Assembly: GCF_041435115.1 (NCBI RefSeq)
Contig: NZ_CP108046.1
Location: forward strand, 682,001 to 746,000
DNA length: 64,000 nt
Source of the DNA: Streptomyces sp. NBC_00289
GTDB taxonomy: Bacteria; Actinomycetota; Actinomycetes; Streptomycetales; Streptomycetaceae
Direction: 5' to 3'
The first letter of the stretch is position 1. Each line of letters starts with the position of its first letter. A program made the translations under genes and the position numbers. A model generated the notes under the pieces. That model was not told the DNA's origin. It did no database searches and saw only the letters and a program-made list of their open reading frames with translations. Shown piece after piece: positions 20,531-28,950 of the stretch.

Positions 20531-20734
20531 TCAGCCGCGGACGATGTTCTGGGCCTGCGGACCCTTCTGTCCCTGTCCGACCTAGTAGGTGACGTGCTCG
20601 CCTTCCGTGAGCTCGCGGTAGCCGCTGCCCTGGATCTCGGAGTAGTGAGCGAAGACGTCCGGTCCCCCGTCGTCCGGGGCGATGAAGCCGAATCCCTTCT
20701 CGGAGTTGAACCACGTCACAGTGCCGCTGGCCAT
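20531..20734 (-). pseudogene. Cold-shock protein with in-frame amber codon
   Basis: ATG 20734 follows AAAGGA. The frame encodes [20 protein letters not shown], then [20 protein letters not shown] and EHVTY, then TAG at 20584-20582, then VGQGQKGPQAQNIVRG and TGA. The total of 67 codons is the standard size of Streptomyces CspA-type single-strand nucleic-acid-binding proteins. RNP1-like KGFGFI and RNP2-like VFAHY are present. The amber codon at position 51 replaces what is usually Glu (GAG to TAG, one change) and removes the last strand. Confidence 0.85.
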
Positions 20735-20878
20735 GGGTCGATCCTTTGCTCATGCCGGGAACAGCCCTTCACCGGGCCCGCCTCCGACCCCTCGACAACA
20801 GGAGCCACCATCGTTGTACCCCCACTCCCGCGCCCACGCTTCCCGAGTTGGGTGCATCGTCAGCCGAACCGAAGCGCA

Positions 20879-21043
20879 TCAGGACCAAGACGGCAGCGGC
20901 CGCATCTTCGTGACCCTCAGTCCCAGCACGCGGAAACGCGCCAGCAGACCGAACAGATGCCCCTCATCCACGACGGTGCCGTAGAAGACCGTCTGCCTGC
21001 CCAGCAGCAGGGTGTCCAGCTCCGGGTACGGCCCTGGCTCGGC
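20879..21043 (-). pseudogene. C-terminal remnant of a small conserved Streptomyces protein
   Basis: The frame PGPYPELDTLLLGRQTVFYG, then TVVDEGHLFGLLARFRVLGL and RVTKMRPLP resembles the C-terminal half of a small actinobacterial protein with the pattern DTVLTG-x-x-x-D-x-x-x-L-x-G-x-L. A TAG stands just upstream in frame and no start is seen. Function unknown. Confidence 0.5.
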
Positions 21044-21187
21044 CTATGATCCGCCGGACGAGCCCTAATGCTGTCACCAGCAGGCCGCGGCTTCCGGTGG
21101 CCGGTCGGCCCGAGCCCGTTCGCGCTACGTCGAGGCGAACGAGCCGCGCCTGGGGGACAATACGCCCACAGGCATGAGGCGGGGGTG

Positions 21188-21507
21188 CTACTTTTCGGCC
21201 GTACCGGGATCGCTGCTGATGGACTCCTGGTAGACGTCCGCATAGGTGCGTGAGTCCTTGACCAGGTCGTCGCAGAACGCGGCGACATCGTTGCCGATGA
21301 GTTCCAAGACCCCCTTGCTCGCGACGACGCCTTCCTCGAAGAACTCGATGATCCCGGTGAGCAGGGGCCCGTCAGGCAGGTCGACCGGTCCGACCCTGAA
21401 CTCTGCATCTCCTCGTAGAGGATCCAATAGTCAGGCGGGAATGCCTTGAGTCGGGCCATGTGCACCCGCCACTGTTCCTTGCCCTCGATGCTGTCCTGGA
21501 GGGCCAC
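21188..21507 (-). pseudogene. DUF1048 protein, one frameshift
   Basis: GTG 21507 begins MALQDSIEGKEQWRVHMARL and KAFPPDYWILYEEMQ; the frame breaks near 21408 and continues FRVGPVDLPDGPLLTGIIEF, then NDVAAFCDDLVKDSRTYAD. One missing A (AGTTC for AAGTTC) would restore a gene of about 106 residues. DUF1048 proteins are small helical proteins usually encoded beside a PadR regulator, as here. It starts 1 base after the stop of the upstream DUF1048 gene. Confidence 0.75.
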
Positions 21508-21508
21508 G

Positions 21509-21853
21509 TCAGCCTCCCAGCCGACTCAATATCCTGGCGACGTTCCTGTTCAACTGCTCGCGCCGGCCGCGATAGGTTCGAGCCCCTTTTCCACCGGCCA
21601 GCGCGGTGCAGAAGCCGGGGATGTCGTCGCCGAGCACCTCCTGGACGGTCCGTCCGTCACTGCCACTTCGAGCAGCCCCAGGGCGGCGTCGAGGATCGGC
21701 ATCAGGTTGCGGCCGGTGAAGTCCCGTAGGGGAAGAGGTGTGCGACGATCTGCCCCCACGCCGTCCGGTAGTCGTCCGGCAGGGCCTCGGCCCGGGCTTC
21801 GAATGCCTTCTATTCCCTGGTGAGATCGCTTCCAGTGTCTCCCAGAAGTTCAT
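21509..21853 (-). pseudogene. DUF1048 protein, several frameshifts
   Basis: The gene starts MNFWETL at ATG 21853, overlapping the PadR stop in ATGA. Later segments in other frames are DFTGRNLMPILDAALGLLEV, TVQEVLGDDIPGFCTAL and REQLNRNVARILSRLGG. At least two indels separate them. The segment order matches a complete DUF1048 protein. Confidence 0.65.
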
Positions 21854-21952
21854 CTCCCGCCCTCCTTGAGCCTGTCGATGCGTGATGAGACGTACTGCCA
21901 CCTCGCCCAGAACTTCGCGAGCTCCTCCCGTCCGGAATCCTTGAGCGCGTTA
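21850..21952 (-). pseudogene. PadR-family regulator, C-terminal scrap
   Basis: Reading into the DUF1048 gene, the minus strand encodes ALKDSGREELAKFWARWQYV then SSRIDRLKEGGR and stop. This is the C-terminal helix of PadR regulators found before DUF1048 genes. The upstream part is replaced by the HAD gene, so a recombination joint lies at about 21952. Confidence 0.6.
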
Positions 21953-22663
21953 TTACCGGGCTGCGCTTACCTGGCCTATCAGACTTAGCAACCTTTGAGA
22001 GTCAGTTAGGTCGGGGATCACATGACTGGCGCCAGCACCTCTCAGTGCATCAGCTGAGGTTGTGCCGGAGGCGACTCCGATCACGTGAGCGCCCCCCTCC
22101 CGTCCCGTACGAACGTCCTCCAGTGAGTCGCCGATAATCACCGTCGAGTGCTTCGTGAAGGCTTGCCTGTATCGTGTACTGGCTTTTTCCTGGGCCACTC
22201 GCACCAAGGCAGGGCGGTGAGGGTCTTCAGAAGCGTATCCACCGATATCGAGGTCAAGGTATTCGTCCAATTCGAAGGTTTTCAACTTGACTTCCGCACT
22301 GCCTCGCAAATTCCCAGTTACCACCGTGGGAACGAACCGGGAATCTTGTTGCACGGCGGCTAGAGCCGCACGTGCCCCCGGCATAATCTGGCCTGTGTGA
22401 ATCAACTCGTGCCGGTGCAGAGCTAGTTGCTCAGGCATTCGCTGCACGATGTGCCGTGCAAGCTCCTCAATCCGTGCGGGTTCGACTGCGTTTGCACGGA
22501 GCAGCTCCTTCGCTGCCAGGGGCATCGTCACGCCGGTGCCTCGCTCGGGAAGCGTCTCAGCTGGCCGCCCTACTACCTCTTCAAAAAGTTCCCGATAGAC
22601 CAGCCGGTCAGTGTCACCGGTGTAGACGAGTGTGCGGTCGATGTCCCAAAGCACGAGGATCAT
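21953..22663 (-). CDS. HAD-superfamily hydrolase
   Basis: 236 residues from ATG 22663, whose start overlaps the stop of the XRE gene in ATGA, so the two are translationally coupled. Motif I is WDIDRTLVYTG (Asp nucleophile and acid/base Asp), motif II lies in VVTGNL, and motif IV in IIGDSLEDVRTGREGGA. The helical cap between about 15 and 90 is typical of phosphoglycolate-phosphatase-like enzymes. The substrate is unknown. Confidence 0.85.
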   Translation of the reverse strand: MILVLWDIDRTLVYTGDTDRLVYRELFEEVVGRPAETLPERGTGVTMPLAAKELLRANAVEPARIEELARHIVQRMPEQLALHRHELIHTGQIMPGARAALAAVQQDSRFVPTVVTGNLRGSAEVKLKTFELDEYLDLDIGGYASEDPHRPALVRVAQEKASTRYRQAFTKHSTVIIGDSLEDVRTGREGGAHVIGVASGTTSADALRGAGASHVIPDLTDSQRLLSLIGQVSAAR

Positions 22664-24153
22664 GCTGCGCCTCGCTCGCGCATGACGATGTGCCCGCGCT
22701 CGAGGAGGTCCTTCCCGGGGGAGATGGATACGAAGGGCTGCGCCTCATTGAGCATGCTCCGCAGGTGGTCGTCCAGACGGGCAGACTGAATGCCTTCAGA
22801 AAGGCTCAGGACCTCATGGGCGGTGGCGCAGCCAGCGTCTGTGTCGCCAGCGCGCATCTGTGCCGTCGCGGCTCGGGACAAGAACTGTGCGGTGGTCCGG
22901 GTTTCATCTCGGCTCAGCACATCATGTGCTGTGGCGAAGGCTTGTGCTGCCCGAGCCGGCTCCCCCAGGTCGAGGTAGCAACTGCCGGTTTGGCCGAGAA
23001 TCTCACCAGGGTTGATCCAGTACAGCCAGTGAGGATCATCTTCTCCTCGGCCACGCGCACAAAGCTCTTCTGCCTCAGCAAGCGCCGCCAAGGCATGGCG
23101 TGGTTCGCGGAGTCGGGCATGGCCTCGGGCCTGGCGGGTGAGGAGCATGGCGTTCAATGCCGGGGCCTCCTGTCCAGAGACTGCCTGGCGCGCGGTGCGG
23201 GCTGCAGCGATAGCGTCGCGCGGATCGCCGACGGAGTAGCTGTGGATTGCTAGGAATGCGAGGGCGCCGGCGCGCAGACGGGCATCTCCCGCTACGTGGG
23301 CTGCGCGCAGTGCAGCGAGGAAGAATTCTTGGGCAGCGTCGTGGTCACCACCGTCGAAGGTGTACCAGCCTGTCTGGGCGGCCGTGTCGGCGGCGACGGC
23401 CGCGAGACGGCGACCGTAAGAGTCGCTGTAGGAGCCGTTCTTCAGTAGGTGCAGAAGCGTCCGAAGATGAGCTTTAGCGGTGTGGACGAGACTCCCGCTT
23501 CCGCTCGTGGCGTCAACTTGCCGGAGGGCATCGGTGGTGCCTTGCAGGGAGCTGATTAGCGAGCCTGAGACGGCCGTGTCACCGGAGGCCGTGGCCGCCT
23601 CTGCAGGGGCAACGGTGGACTGCAGCATGTATTGGGTTAGCGCGGCTCCGCTCAGGGCGGATAGCACGCTGCGGCGCTTCATGGTGGAACCTCCGATAGC
23701 CACTTCAATTGAGGCCACCATACGGTCCGTGGTCCAGGGCAGAGCAGCTTCAGCTGAGCGGTTTAGTACAGTCTTCGCTGCATCGCCACGCAGTGGCGAC
23801 AGGAGTAGATGTTGCAGGTCAGAGGGTAGTCCCAGACCGTTGAGAAGGTCCAGGAGGGTATCGGGGCTACCGATCCGCTTCTGTCCGCGTTCGAGTCCCG
23901 AGATGAAGGACTGAGGTAACGCCGTCAGCTCGCGCACGGCCATCTGTGACAGCCCAGACCGTTTACGCACCAGGCGCAGCATCTCGCCGAAATCCCAGGC
24001 TGCCAGGGCCTCGTAGACAGCTTCGTCACGCCAGGCTCGATCGGGTATTCCCGGCGCCGTTCCCGTCTTCGCGCACAGCGCGCACAAGGCATCCGGGTTG
24101 TACTGGCTCAACTCAGTGGCACACCGGGCGCAGACACGGTTCGACGGTCTCAT
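22660..24153 (-). CDS. XRE-family transcriptional regulator with TPR-like repeats
   Basis: 497 residues from ATG 24153, with AAGGGG 9 bases upstream. The N-terminus has a CxxC-CxxC pair (CARCATELSQYNPDALCALC), possibly a zinc ribbon. The helix-turn-helix follows at about 50-105 (MLRLVRKRSGLSQMAVRELT then ALPQSFISGLERGQK). A long alpha-helical repeat domain fills the rest (for example DARLRAGALAFLAIHSYSVG, RHALAALAEAEELCARG). This fits Streptomyces regulators that bind a ligand or peptide through TPRs. It is divergent from the gene at 24332, so it may control the plus-strand locus. Confidence 0.85.
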   Translation of the reverse strand: MRPSNRVCARCATELSQYNPDALCALCAKTGTAPGIPDRAWRDEAVYEALAAWDFGEMLRLVRKRSGLSQMAVRELTALPQSFISGLERGQKRIGSPDTLLDLLNGLGLPSDLQHLLLSPLRGDAAKTVLNRSAEAALPWTTDRMVASIEVAIGGSTMKRRSVLSALSGAALTQYMLQSTVAPAEAATASGDTAVSGSLISSLQGTTDALRQVDATSGSGSLVHTAKAHLRTLLHLLKNGSYSDSYGRRLAAVAADTAAQTGWYTFDGGDHDAAQEFFLAALRAAHVAGDARLRAGALAFLAIHSYSVGDPRDAIAAARTARQAVSGQEAPALNAMLLTRQARGHARLREPRHALAALAEAEELCARGRGEDDPHWLYWINPGEILGQTGSCYLDLGEPARAAQAFATAHDVLSRDETRTTAQFLSRAATAQMRAGDTDAGCATAHEVLSLSEGIQSARLDDHLRSMLNEAQPFVSISPGKDLLERGHIVMRERGAA

Positions 24154-24331
24154 GGCGCGACCCCTTGGTCCGGATTTCCCACGGTCTCCACGATAGACCG
24201 GATCCCATATCCCCACAGAGATATCGCCGCAGGGATCAGTGCAGCGGCTGTCTGGTCTCACACTCTTGCCCACTGCACTGACCACTTGGTTGGGAGCCTC
24301 AACCACGTTGGCGCTTCGAAAGGAGGAGAAC

Positions 24332-24946
24332 GTGCGCGACACAGCGAGCACTCCGCTCCAGCCCCGCCTGCCGCTTCTCCACGTCGGCGGCGGCTGTACG
24401 CAACCACGTGGTGCGACATCCGCCGCCCCCGAGCCTCATCTTCGCAAAGTCCTAAAGGACGTGATGACGACGACAGCCGTAAAGACGCCTCGCACGGTGC
24501 GCCACCGCGAGGGGGACGTGATGAACGAGCGCTTTCAGGCCGCCCCCCGCCGTGAGGGCGCGCCTCCCCGTGCCGAGGATGCCTGCCAGGTCGGCGTCAT
24601 GCGTCGGATTGCCGCTGCTCGGCTCAGATACTGCGGCCTGACCGCGATGATGGACGACGTCATGGTGGTCGTTTCCGAACTCCTCACCAACGCCCTCCTG
24701 CATAGCGGCAGCCAGGACATCGGTTTGAGTATCACGCTCCGAGACCGCTTTCTGCGCATCGCCGTCACCGACGGACAGCCGGGCGCCGCCGCGACCCGCC
24801 GGCGCGGCAGCAATTACAGCGAGTCGGGGCGCGGTCTTCACCTCGTCCAGGCCATTGCGGCCATGCACGGCGGGAGATGGGGCACAGAGGGCGCCGGCGC
24901 GACCACCTGGTGCACTTTGGCCATTTCGGCGCCGGAGCGGCTGTAA
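24332..24946 (+). CDS. RsbW-like ATP-binding regulatory protein
   Basis: 204 residues from GTG 24332, directly after AGGAGG. A HATPase_c fold is seen in the second half: DVMVVVSELLTNALLHSG (N-box) and NYSESGRGLHLVQAIAAMHG (G-box). The first 80 residues are poorly conserved and translation could start later, at about 24461 or 24521. In Streptomyces such proteins often accompany XRE regulators, here encoded divergently. Confidence 0.75.
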   Translation: MRDTASTPLQPRLPLLHVGGGCTQPRGATSAAPEPHLRKVLKDVMTTTAVKTPRTVRHREGDVMNERFQAAPRREGAPPRAEDACQVGVMRRIAAARLRYCGLTAMMDDVMVVVSELLTNALLHSGSQDIGLSITLRDRFLRIAVTDGQPGAAATRRRGSNYSESGRGLHLVQAIAAMHGGRWGTEGAGATTWCTLAISAPERL

Positions 24947-25093
24947 CCCCGCCCGTTGACCTACCCACAGGGCCCGCGCCCTGGGCTGCCACCGAGCCTC
25001 GAACGCCTGGCCGCGGCATGTCCCTCAAGGGAGCGGCATCACCGACCCCGTTCCGCCTTACAGCTCTCGCAGACAAGAAGGAAGCAGCGATCC

Positions 25094-25753
25094 GTGCACA
25101 CCGTGAGCCAGCCGGGCCTGATCCCTTTCATCACCCAACGGGAGGGTGAACAGGCCGCGCCAGACAACCTCTTCATCCTCCAGCACGGGCCCGGCAGCTA
25201 CCGGCTCCACTACCGTGACGAGGACGTCAGGGACCGGGACCTGCGAGGCGTGCTGTGGGCGCGCTGCGCCTTCAACCCGGTCGACGAGCGCGGGATGCCG
25301 ACGGGTGCGCCGCTGTGGAAACTCATGCATCCCTACCGGCAGATGATGACGATGCAGGCGATGCGCTGCCAGGTGTGCACCCGGCACGCACGCACTCCGC
25401 TGGGCTTCGTCTTCCTCGCCGGGCCGCGTGACCACGGCCCTGGCCAGCCGCAGATCCTCACCAACCAGCCTCCCGTCTGCCCACGACATGTCCGCGCGGC
25501 CGCCGCGCTGTGCCCGCACCTGGAGGCGAAGCCGATGGTTTTCCTGGCCACCAGCGCCCCGTTGTACGGGGTGACCGGCACCCTCTACGGCCTGAATGGT
25601 GACGGCGTCCACGTGGTGGCGCAGCCCGACCACCCCCTGCCCTACGGGCACCCCAACCTGGCGACCTTCCTCGCCTCCCAGCTCATCCGCCGGCTCAGCA
25701 GCTTCCGCGTCCTCGACCTCGACACGCTGCAACGAGAGCTGGCAGAGGCATAG
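25094..25753 (+). CDS. Conserved-looking protein of unknown function
   Basis: 219 residues from GTG 25094 (AAGGAAG upstream); the open frame extends back to 24956 and GTG 25103 is also possible. Visible features are FILQHGPGSYRLHYRDEDV, a CxxC (RCQVCTRHART), PVCPRHVRAAAALCPHL, and a C-terminal helix (LATFLASQLIRRLSSFRV). The Cys/His arrangement suggests a metal-binding fold. I do not recognise the family. It lies between the ATPase gene and the transporter locus on the same strand. Confidence 0.65.
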   Translation: MHTVSQPGLIPFITQREGEQAAPDNLFILQHGPGSYRLHYRDEDVRDRDLRGVLWARCAFNPVDERGMPTGAPLWKLMHPYRQMMTMQAMRCQVCTRHARTPLGFVFLAGPRDHGPGQPQILTNQPPVCPRHVRAAAALCPHLEAKPMVFLATSAPLYGVTGTLYGLNGDGVHVVAQPDHPLPYGHPNLATFLASQLIRRLSSFRVLDLDTLQRELAEA

Positions 25754-26280
25754 ACCCCTGCCCGACAGCCCCAATGCCACCGGGCAGGCCTGAGCGCCCG
25801 GCGCGGGCCCCCGCCTCCCCCCGTCCCGCGCCGGACTCGCCCCACGTGACATGTAATCGATGGGAGAGGACCTTGACGACAGCAAGGGACCGCGAGGCGT
25901 TGCCGCTCGCACCGTGCGAAGGCCGTAGCCCCTTGCCCTGCGCGCACCAGGTTCGGCCCCCGAGCCGCTTCTGGACGCGGTGGGCCGCCGGTGTACAGAA
26001 CTCTCCTCGCGTCACTAGCGGCCTGTCATCCAGGTTCGTTCACGGTTGCCAGACCCGTTCTGGTCGGGCCCGTCCTGCTGCTGCAGTCGGCTCACGGCCG
26101 CTCCGGTGGTGCGGAAGCGTCGATAGGGCGCCCCAGGTCGCCGACGCCACCTGGGCCGGCGCCCGGGCCGCCCCGCTGCCGCCCCAGGGGTGAGCCCGAT
26201 AGCCACCTGCCGGCCTCCTATCGACGGCGACATCAACACCCCGCCTGCCACCTTCTCCCACCCGCTCACGAGGTATCCCA
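25754..26280. other. 527-base gap upstream of the transport/ligation operon
   Basis: I see no gene that I trust. A short frame from ATG 25860 (MGEDLDDSKGPRGVAARTVR) and an overlapping one opening at TTG 25873 after GGGAGAGG could be tested as small peptides. This is also the natural place for the promoter of the following operon. Confidence 0.35.
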
Positions 26281-27267
26281 ATGCCCGCCACTGAGCTGAC
26301 CCTGACCCCCCATCCGGCCGGAAACGACGAGGACTTACGCCTGGCCCTGGATGACTTACAACTCGACCGATGGCTATCCACCAAGACGCTGCTCACCCGC
26401 ACCAGGAGCTGGGCGCTACGGACTGCACGCAGCCAGGTTCTGGCGGCCGCCGCGGCCAAGGGCGATGCCATCGCCGCCTGGCTCGCGGAGGACCCGACCG
26501 ACGCCAACGCCCTGATGATGCAGGCCCGGGTACTGACAGTGCGAGCTCTGTCCGCCTACCGCCACACGGCAGACCGCCACACTCTGCTCCCCCAGCTCAG
26601 GGCCGCGCACACCGCGTGTCTGGAGGCGGCCCGCCGCTGGCCGGCCGACCCCGTGCCCGGGGTGTGCCTGCTGGCTCTCGCCCAAGTGGACTGCGATCCG
26701 GGTCGCCCCCTCCACCTCGGGAACTGGGCTGCGCCCCCAGAGGCTTTGCTGCCGTGCGGACCGTGGCCCGTACTCGACCAGGTAAACAGGAGGGACCACC
26801 CGAACAGGGAGGCCTACCAGCGGATGCTGCAGTGCTTCCAGGCGCGTGGCGGAGGCGCTGTCGACTTCGCCCGGTGGGCGTCCTCCCTTGCCGGTCCCGG
26901 GTCGGTGCTGCTCACCCTGCCCCTATACGCGTTCGTCGAGGAATACCGGCTGCGGACGTCGAGCGGGCAGGTCGCCCAGACGCTTCATTTCTGGGACAAC
27001 GAGCAGGTGAGGCACTACGCGGCGCGGGCGCGGGATGGATGGTTCGCCTACCTCACCGATCGCGGCACGGCCTCCCAGCTGGATCTGAACTATCTCGCCT
27101 ACACCCTCACCGCCTGTGGTCTGCCCGGCTCCGGCGAGGTGTTCGAGGCGATCGGCCCGTTCGCGACGCAGGCTCCCTGGCAGCACGTCAGTGAAAGCCG
27201 CTGGTGGGAGGAGGAGTTCCTGCAGGCGCGCACCTACGCGATGAAACCTGGACGCCGGCATCGATGA
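26281..27267 (+). CDS. Unrecognised alpha-helical protein
   Basis: 328 residues from ATG 26281 after a GAGG site. The sequence is rich in Ala, Leu and Trp with repeat-like helices (ALMMQARVLTVRALSAYRH, LRAAHTACLEAARRWPAD, PLYAFVEEYRLRTSSG), resembling a TPR-like fold. No signal peptide or membrane segment is seen. It ends 79 bases before the permease start, so it probably belongs to the same transcript. Function unknown. Confidence 0.7.
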   Translation: MPATELTLTPHPAGNDEDLRLALDDLQLDRWLSTKTLLTRTRSWALRTARSQVLAAAAAKGDAIAAWLAEDPTDANALMMQARVLTVRALSAYRHTADRHTLLPQLRAAHTACLEAARRWPADPVPGVCLLALAQVDCDPGRPLHLGNWAAPPEALLPCGPWPVLDQVNRRDHPNREAYQRMLQCFQARGGGAVDFARWASSLAGPGSVLLTLPLYAFVEEYRLRTSSGQVAQTLHFWDNEQVRHYAARARDGWFAYLTDRGTASQLDLNYLAYTLTACGLPGSGEVFEAIGPFATQAPWQHVSESRWWEEEFLQARTYAMKPGRRHR

Positions 27268-27346
27268 GAAGCCGAGCACCCCCGCCACTCCCCCAGTCCA
27301 GCACTATCTCGTCTCTCCTTCCCTTCACCCCAGAGGATCTTTTTCG

Positions 27347-28858
27347 GTGTCTTCGAGACATGCCGCCCACCGCCTGACGGATGACGATGCTGTCCTGGCC
27401 GGGCACGGCTACCAGCCCGTGCTGGCCCGCCGCATGGGCCCCTTCGGCAACTTCGCGATCTCGTTTTCAGTCATCAGCATCCTGTCCGGCTGCATGACGC
27501 TCTACGGCTTCGGCCTCACCACCGGCGGACCAGCCGTGATCATGTGGGGCTGGATCGGCGTCGGCCTGATGGTCCTACTCCTCGGCATGTCCCTGGCCGA
27601 GGTCACCTCCGCCTTCCCCACCTCCGGCGGCCTCTACTACATGGCCAACCGGCTCGGCGGACCGCGCTGGGCCTGGGTAACCGGCTGGCTGAACCTCCTG
27701 GGGCTGCTCGGCGCGATCGCCGGCATCGACTACGGCGCAGCCACCTTCGTCGGCGCCCTCGCCAACCTCCAGTGGGGTTTTGCGCCCACACCGGAAAAGA
27801 CGATGCTGATCTTCGCCGCGATCCTGCTGCTGCACGCCCTGCTGAACGTCGCCGGCGTCCGCCTGGTCAGCCTCCTCAACTCGATCTCCGTCTGGTGGCA
27901 CCTGGCCGGCGTCGCGGTCATCGTCGCCGTCCTGACCCTCGCCCCGACCGACCACCAAGGCGCCGGCTTCGTGTTCACACACGTCAACAACGACACCGGG
28001 ATCAGCAACGGCCTGTACGTGACAGCGCTCGGCCTGCTGCTGGCGCAGTACACCTTCTGCGGCTACGACGCCTCCTCCCACCTCTCCGAAGAGACCACCC
28101 AGGCGCAGATATCGGCGCCCAAGGGGATGGTCCGCTCGATCTGGGTCTCCTGGATCGCCGGCTTCATCCTGCTGGCCGGACTCACCTCCGCCATCCAGCA
28201 CTACACAGGCACCCAGACCAGCGCCACCGGCGTGCCGCCCGCGCAGATCTTCCTCGACACCGTCGGCACCACCGGCGCCAAAGCCCTACTACTCATCGTC
28301 ATCGTCGCGCAGCTGTTTTGCGGGAATGCCGAGACGGCTGCCGCCTCACGCATGGTGTTCGCGTTCTCCCGCGACGGCGCGATCCCCTTCGCCGCCCTCT
28401 GGCGTCGCGTCAGCCCCCGCACCAAAACCCCGGTCGCCGCGGTCTGGCTGTCGGTGGGCACAGCGCTCGCCCTGGCCGCGCCCTCCCTGTACTCGCCAAC
28501 CGCCTACGCCGCCGTCACCGCCATCAACGTCATCGGCATCACCCCCGCCTACGCCATCCCCGTCTACCTGCGCCTGCGCGCAGGCGACCGCTTCGAGCCC
28601 GGACCGTGGAACCTGGGTCGCTGGAGCAAGCCCATCGGCTGGACGGCCGTGACCTGGGTCGGCTTCGTCACCGTCCTGTTCTGCCTGCCGCAGGTCTCCC
28701 CCATCACCACCACATCCTTCAACTACGCAGGCGTGGCCCTGATCGCCGTCCTGGTGCTGGCCTGGATTTTGTGGATCACGAAGGGCCGGCGCACCTACCG
28801 CATCCCGGCGCTGGCCAACACGGCCACCCGCACCCCCCTGGCCGAGGACATCGTCTGA
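27347..28858 (+). CDS. APC-superfamily amino-acid/amine permease (GABA/BAT1-like)
   Basis: 503 residues from GTG 27347. About twelve hydrophobic segments are visible. The N-terminal consensus FGNFAISFSVISILSGCMTL, TTGGPAVIMWGWIGVGLMV and FPTSGGLYYMANRL is typical of the GABA/BAT1-like branch of APC transporters, which are proton-coupled importers of amino acids, GABA or amines. Its stop overlaps a possible ATG (TGATG at 28856-28860). The next gene is a glutamine-synthetase-like ligase, so the likely cargo is an amine that the ligase then acts on. Confidence 0.9.
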   Translation: MSSRHAAHRLTDDDAVLAGHGYQPVLARRMGPFGNFAISFSVISILSGCMTLYGFGLTTGGPAVIMWGWIGVGLMVLLLGMSLAEVTSAFPTSGGLYYMANRLGGPRWAWVTGWLNLLGLLGAIAGIDYGAATFVGALANLQWGFAPTPEKTMLIFAAILLLHALLNVAGVRLVSLLNSISVWWHLAGVAVIVAVLTLAPTDHQGAGFVFTHVNNDTGISNGLYVTALGLLLAQYTFCGYDASSHLSEETTQAQISAPKGMVRSIWVSWIAGFILLAGLTSAIQHYTGTQTSATGVPPAQIFLDTVGTTGAKALLLIVIVAQLFCGNAETAAASRMVFAFSRDGAIPFAALWRRVSPRTKTPVAAVWLSVGTALALAAPSLYSPTAYAAVTAINVIGITPAYAIPVYLRLRAGDRFEPGPWNLGRWSKPIGWTAVTWVGFVTVLFCLPQVSPITTTSFNYAGVALIAVLVLAWILWITKGRRTYRIPALANTATRTPLAEDIV

Positions 28859-28950
28859 TGCACACACAGCACAGCCACCAGCCGCCGACAGCGCCGACAG
28901 TCCGGCTCAGGGCCCGGGGCCGTCTGCGCCGCATGCAATGGAGATTCCAG

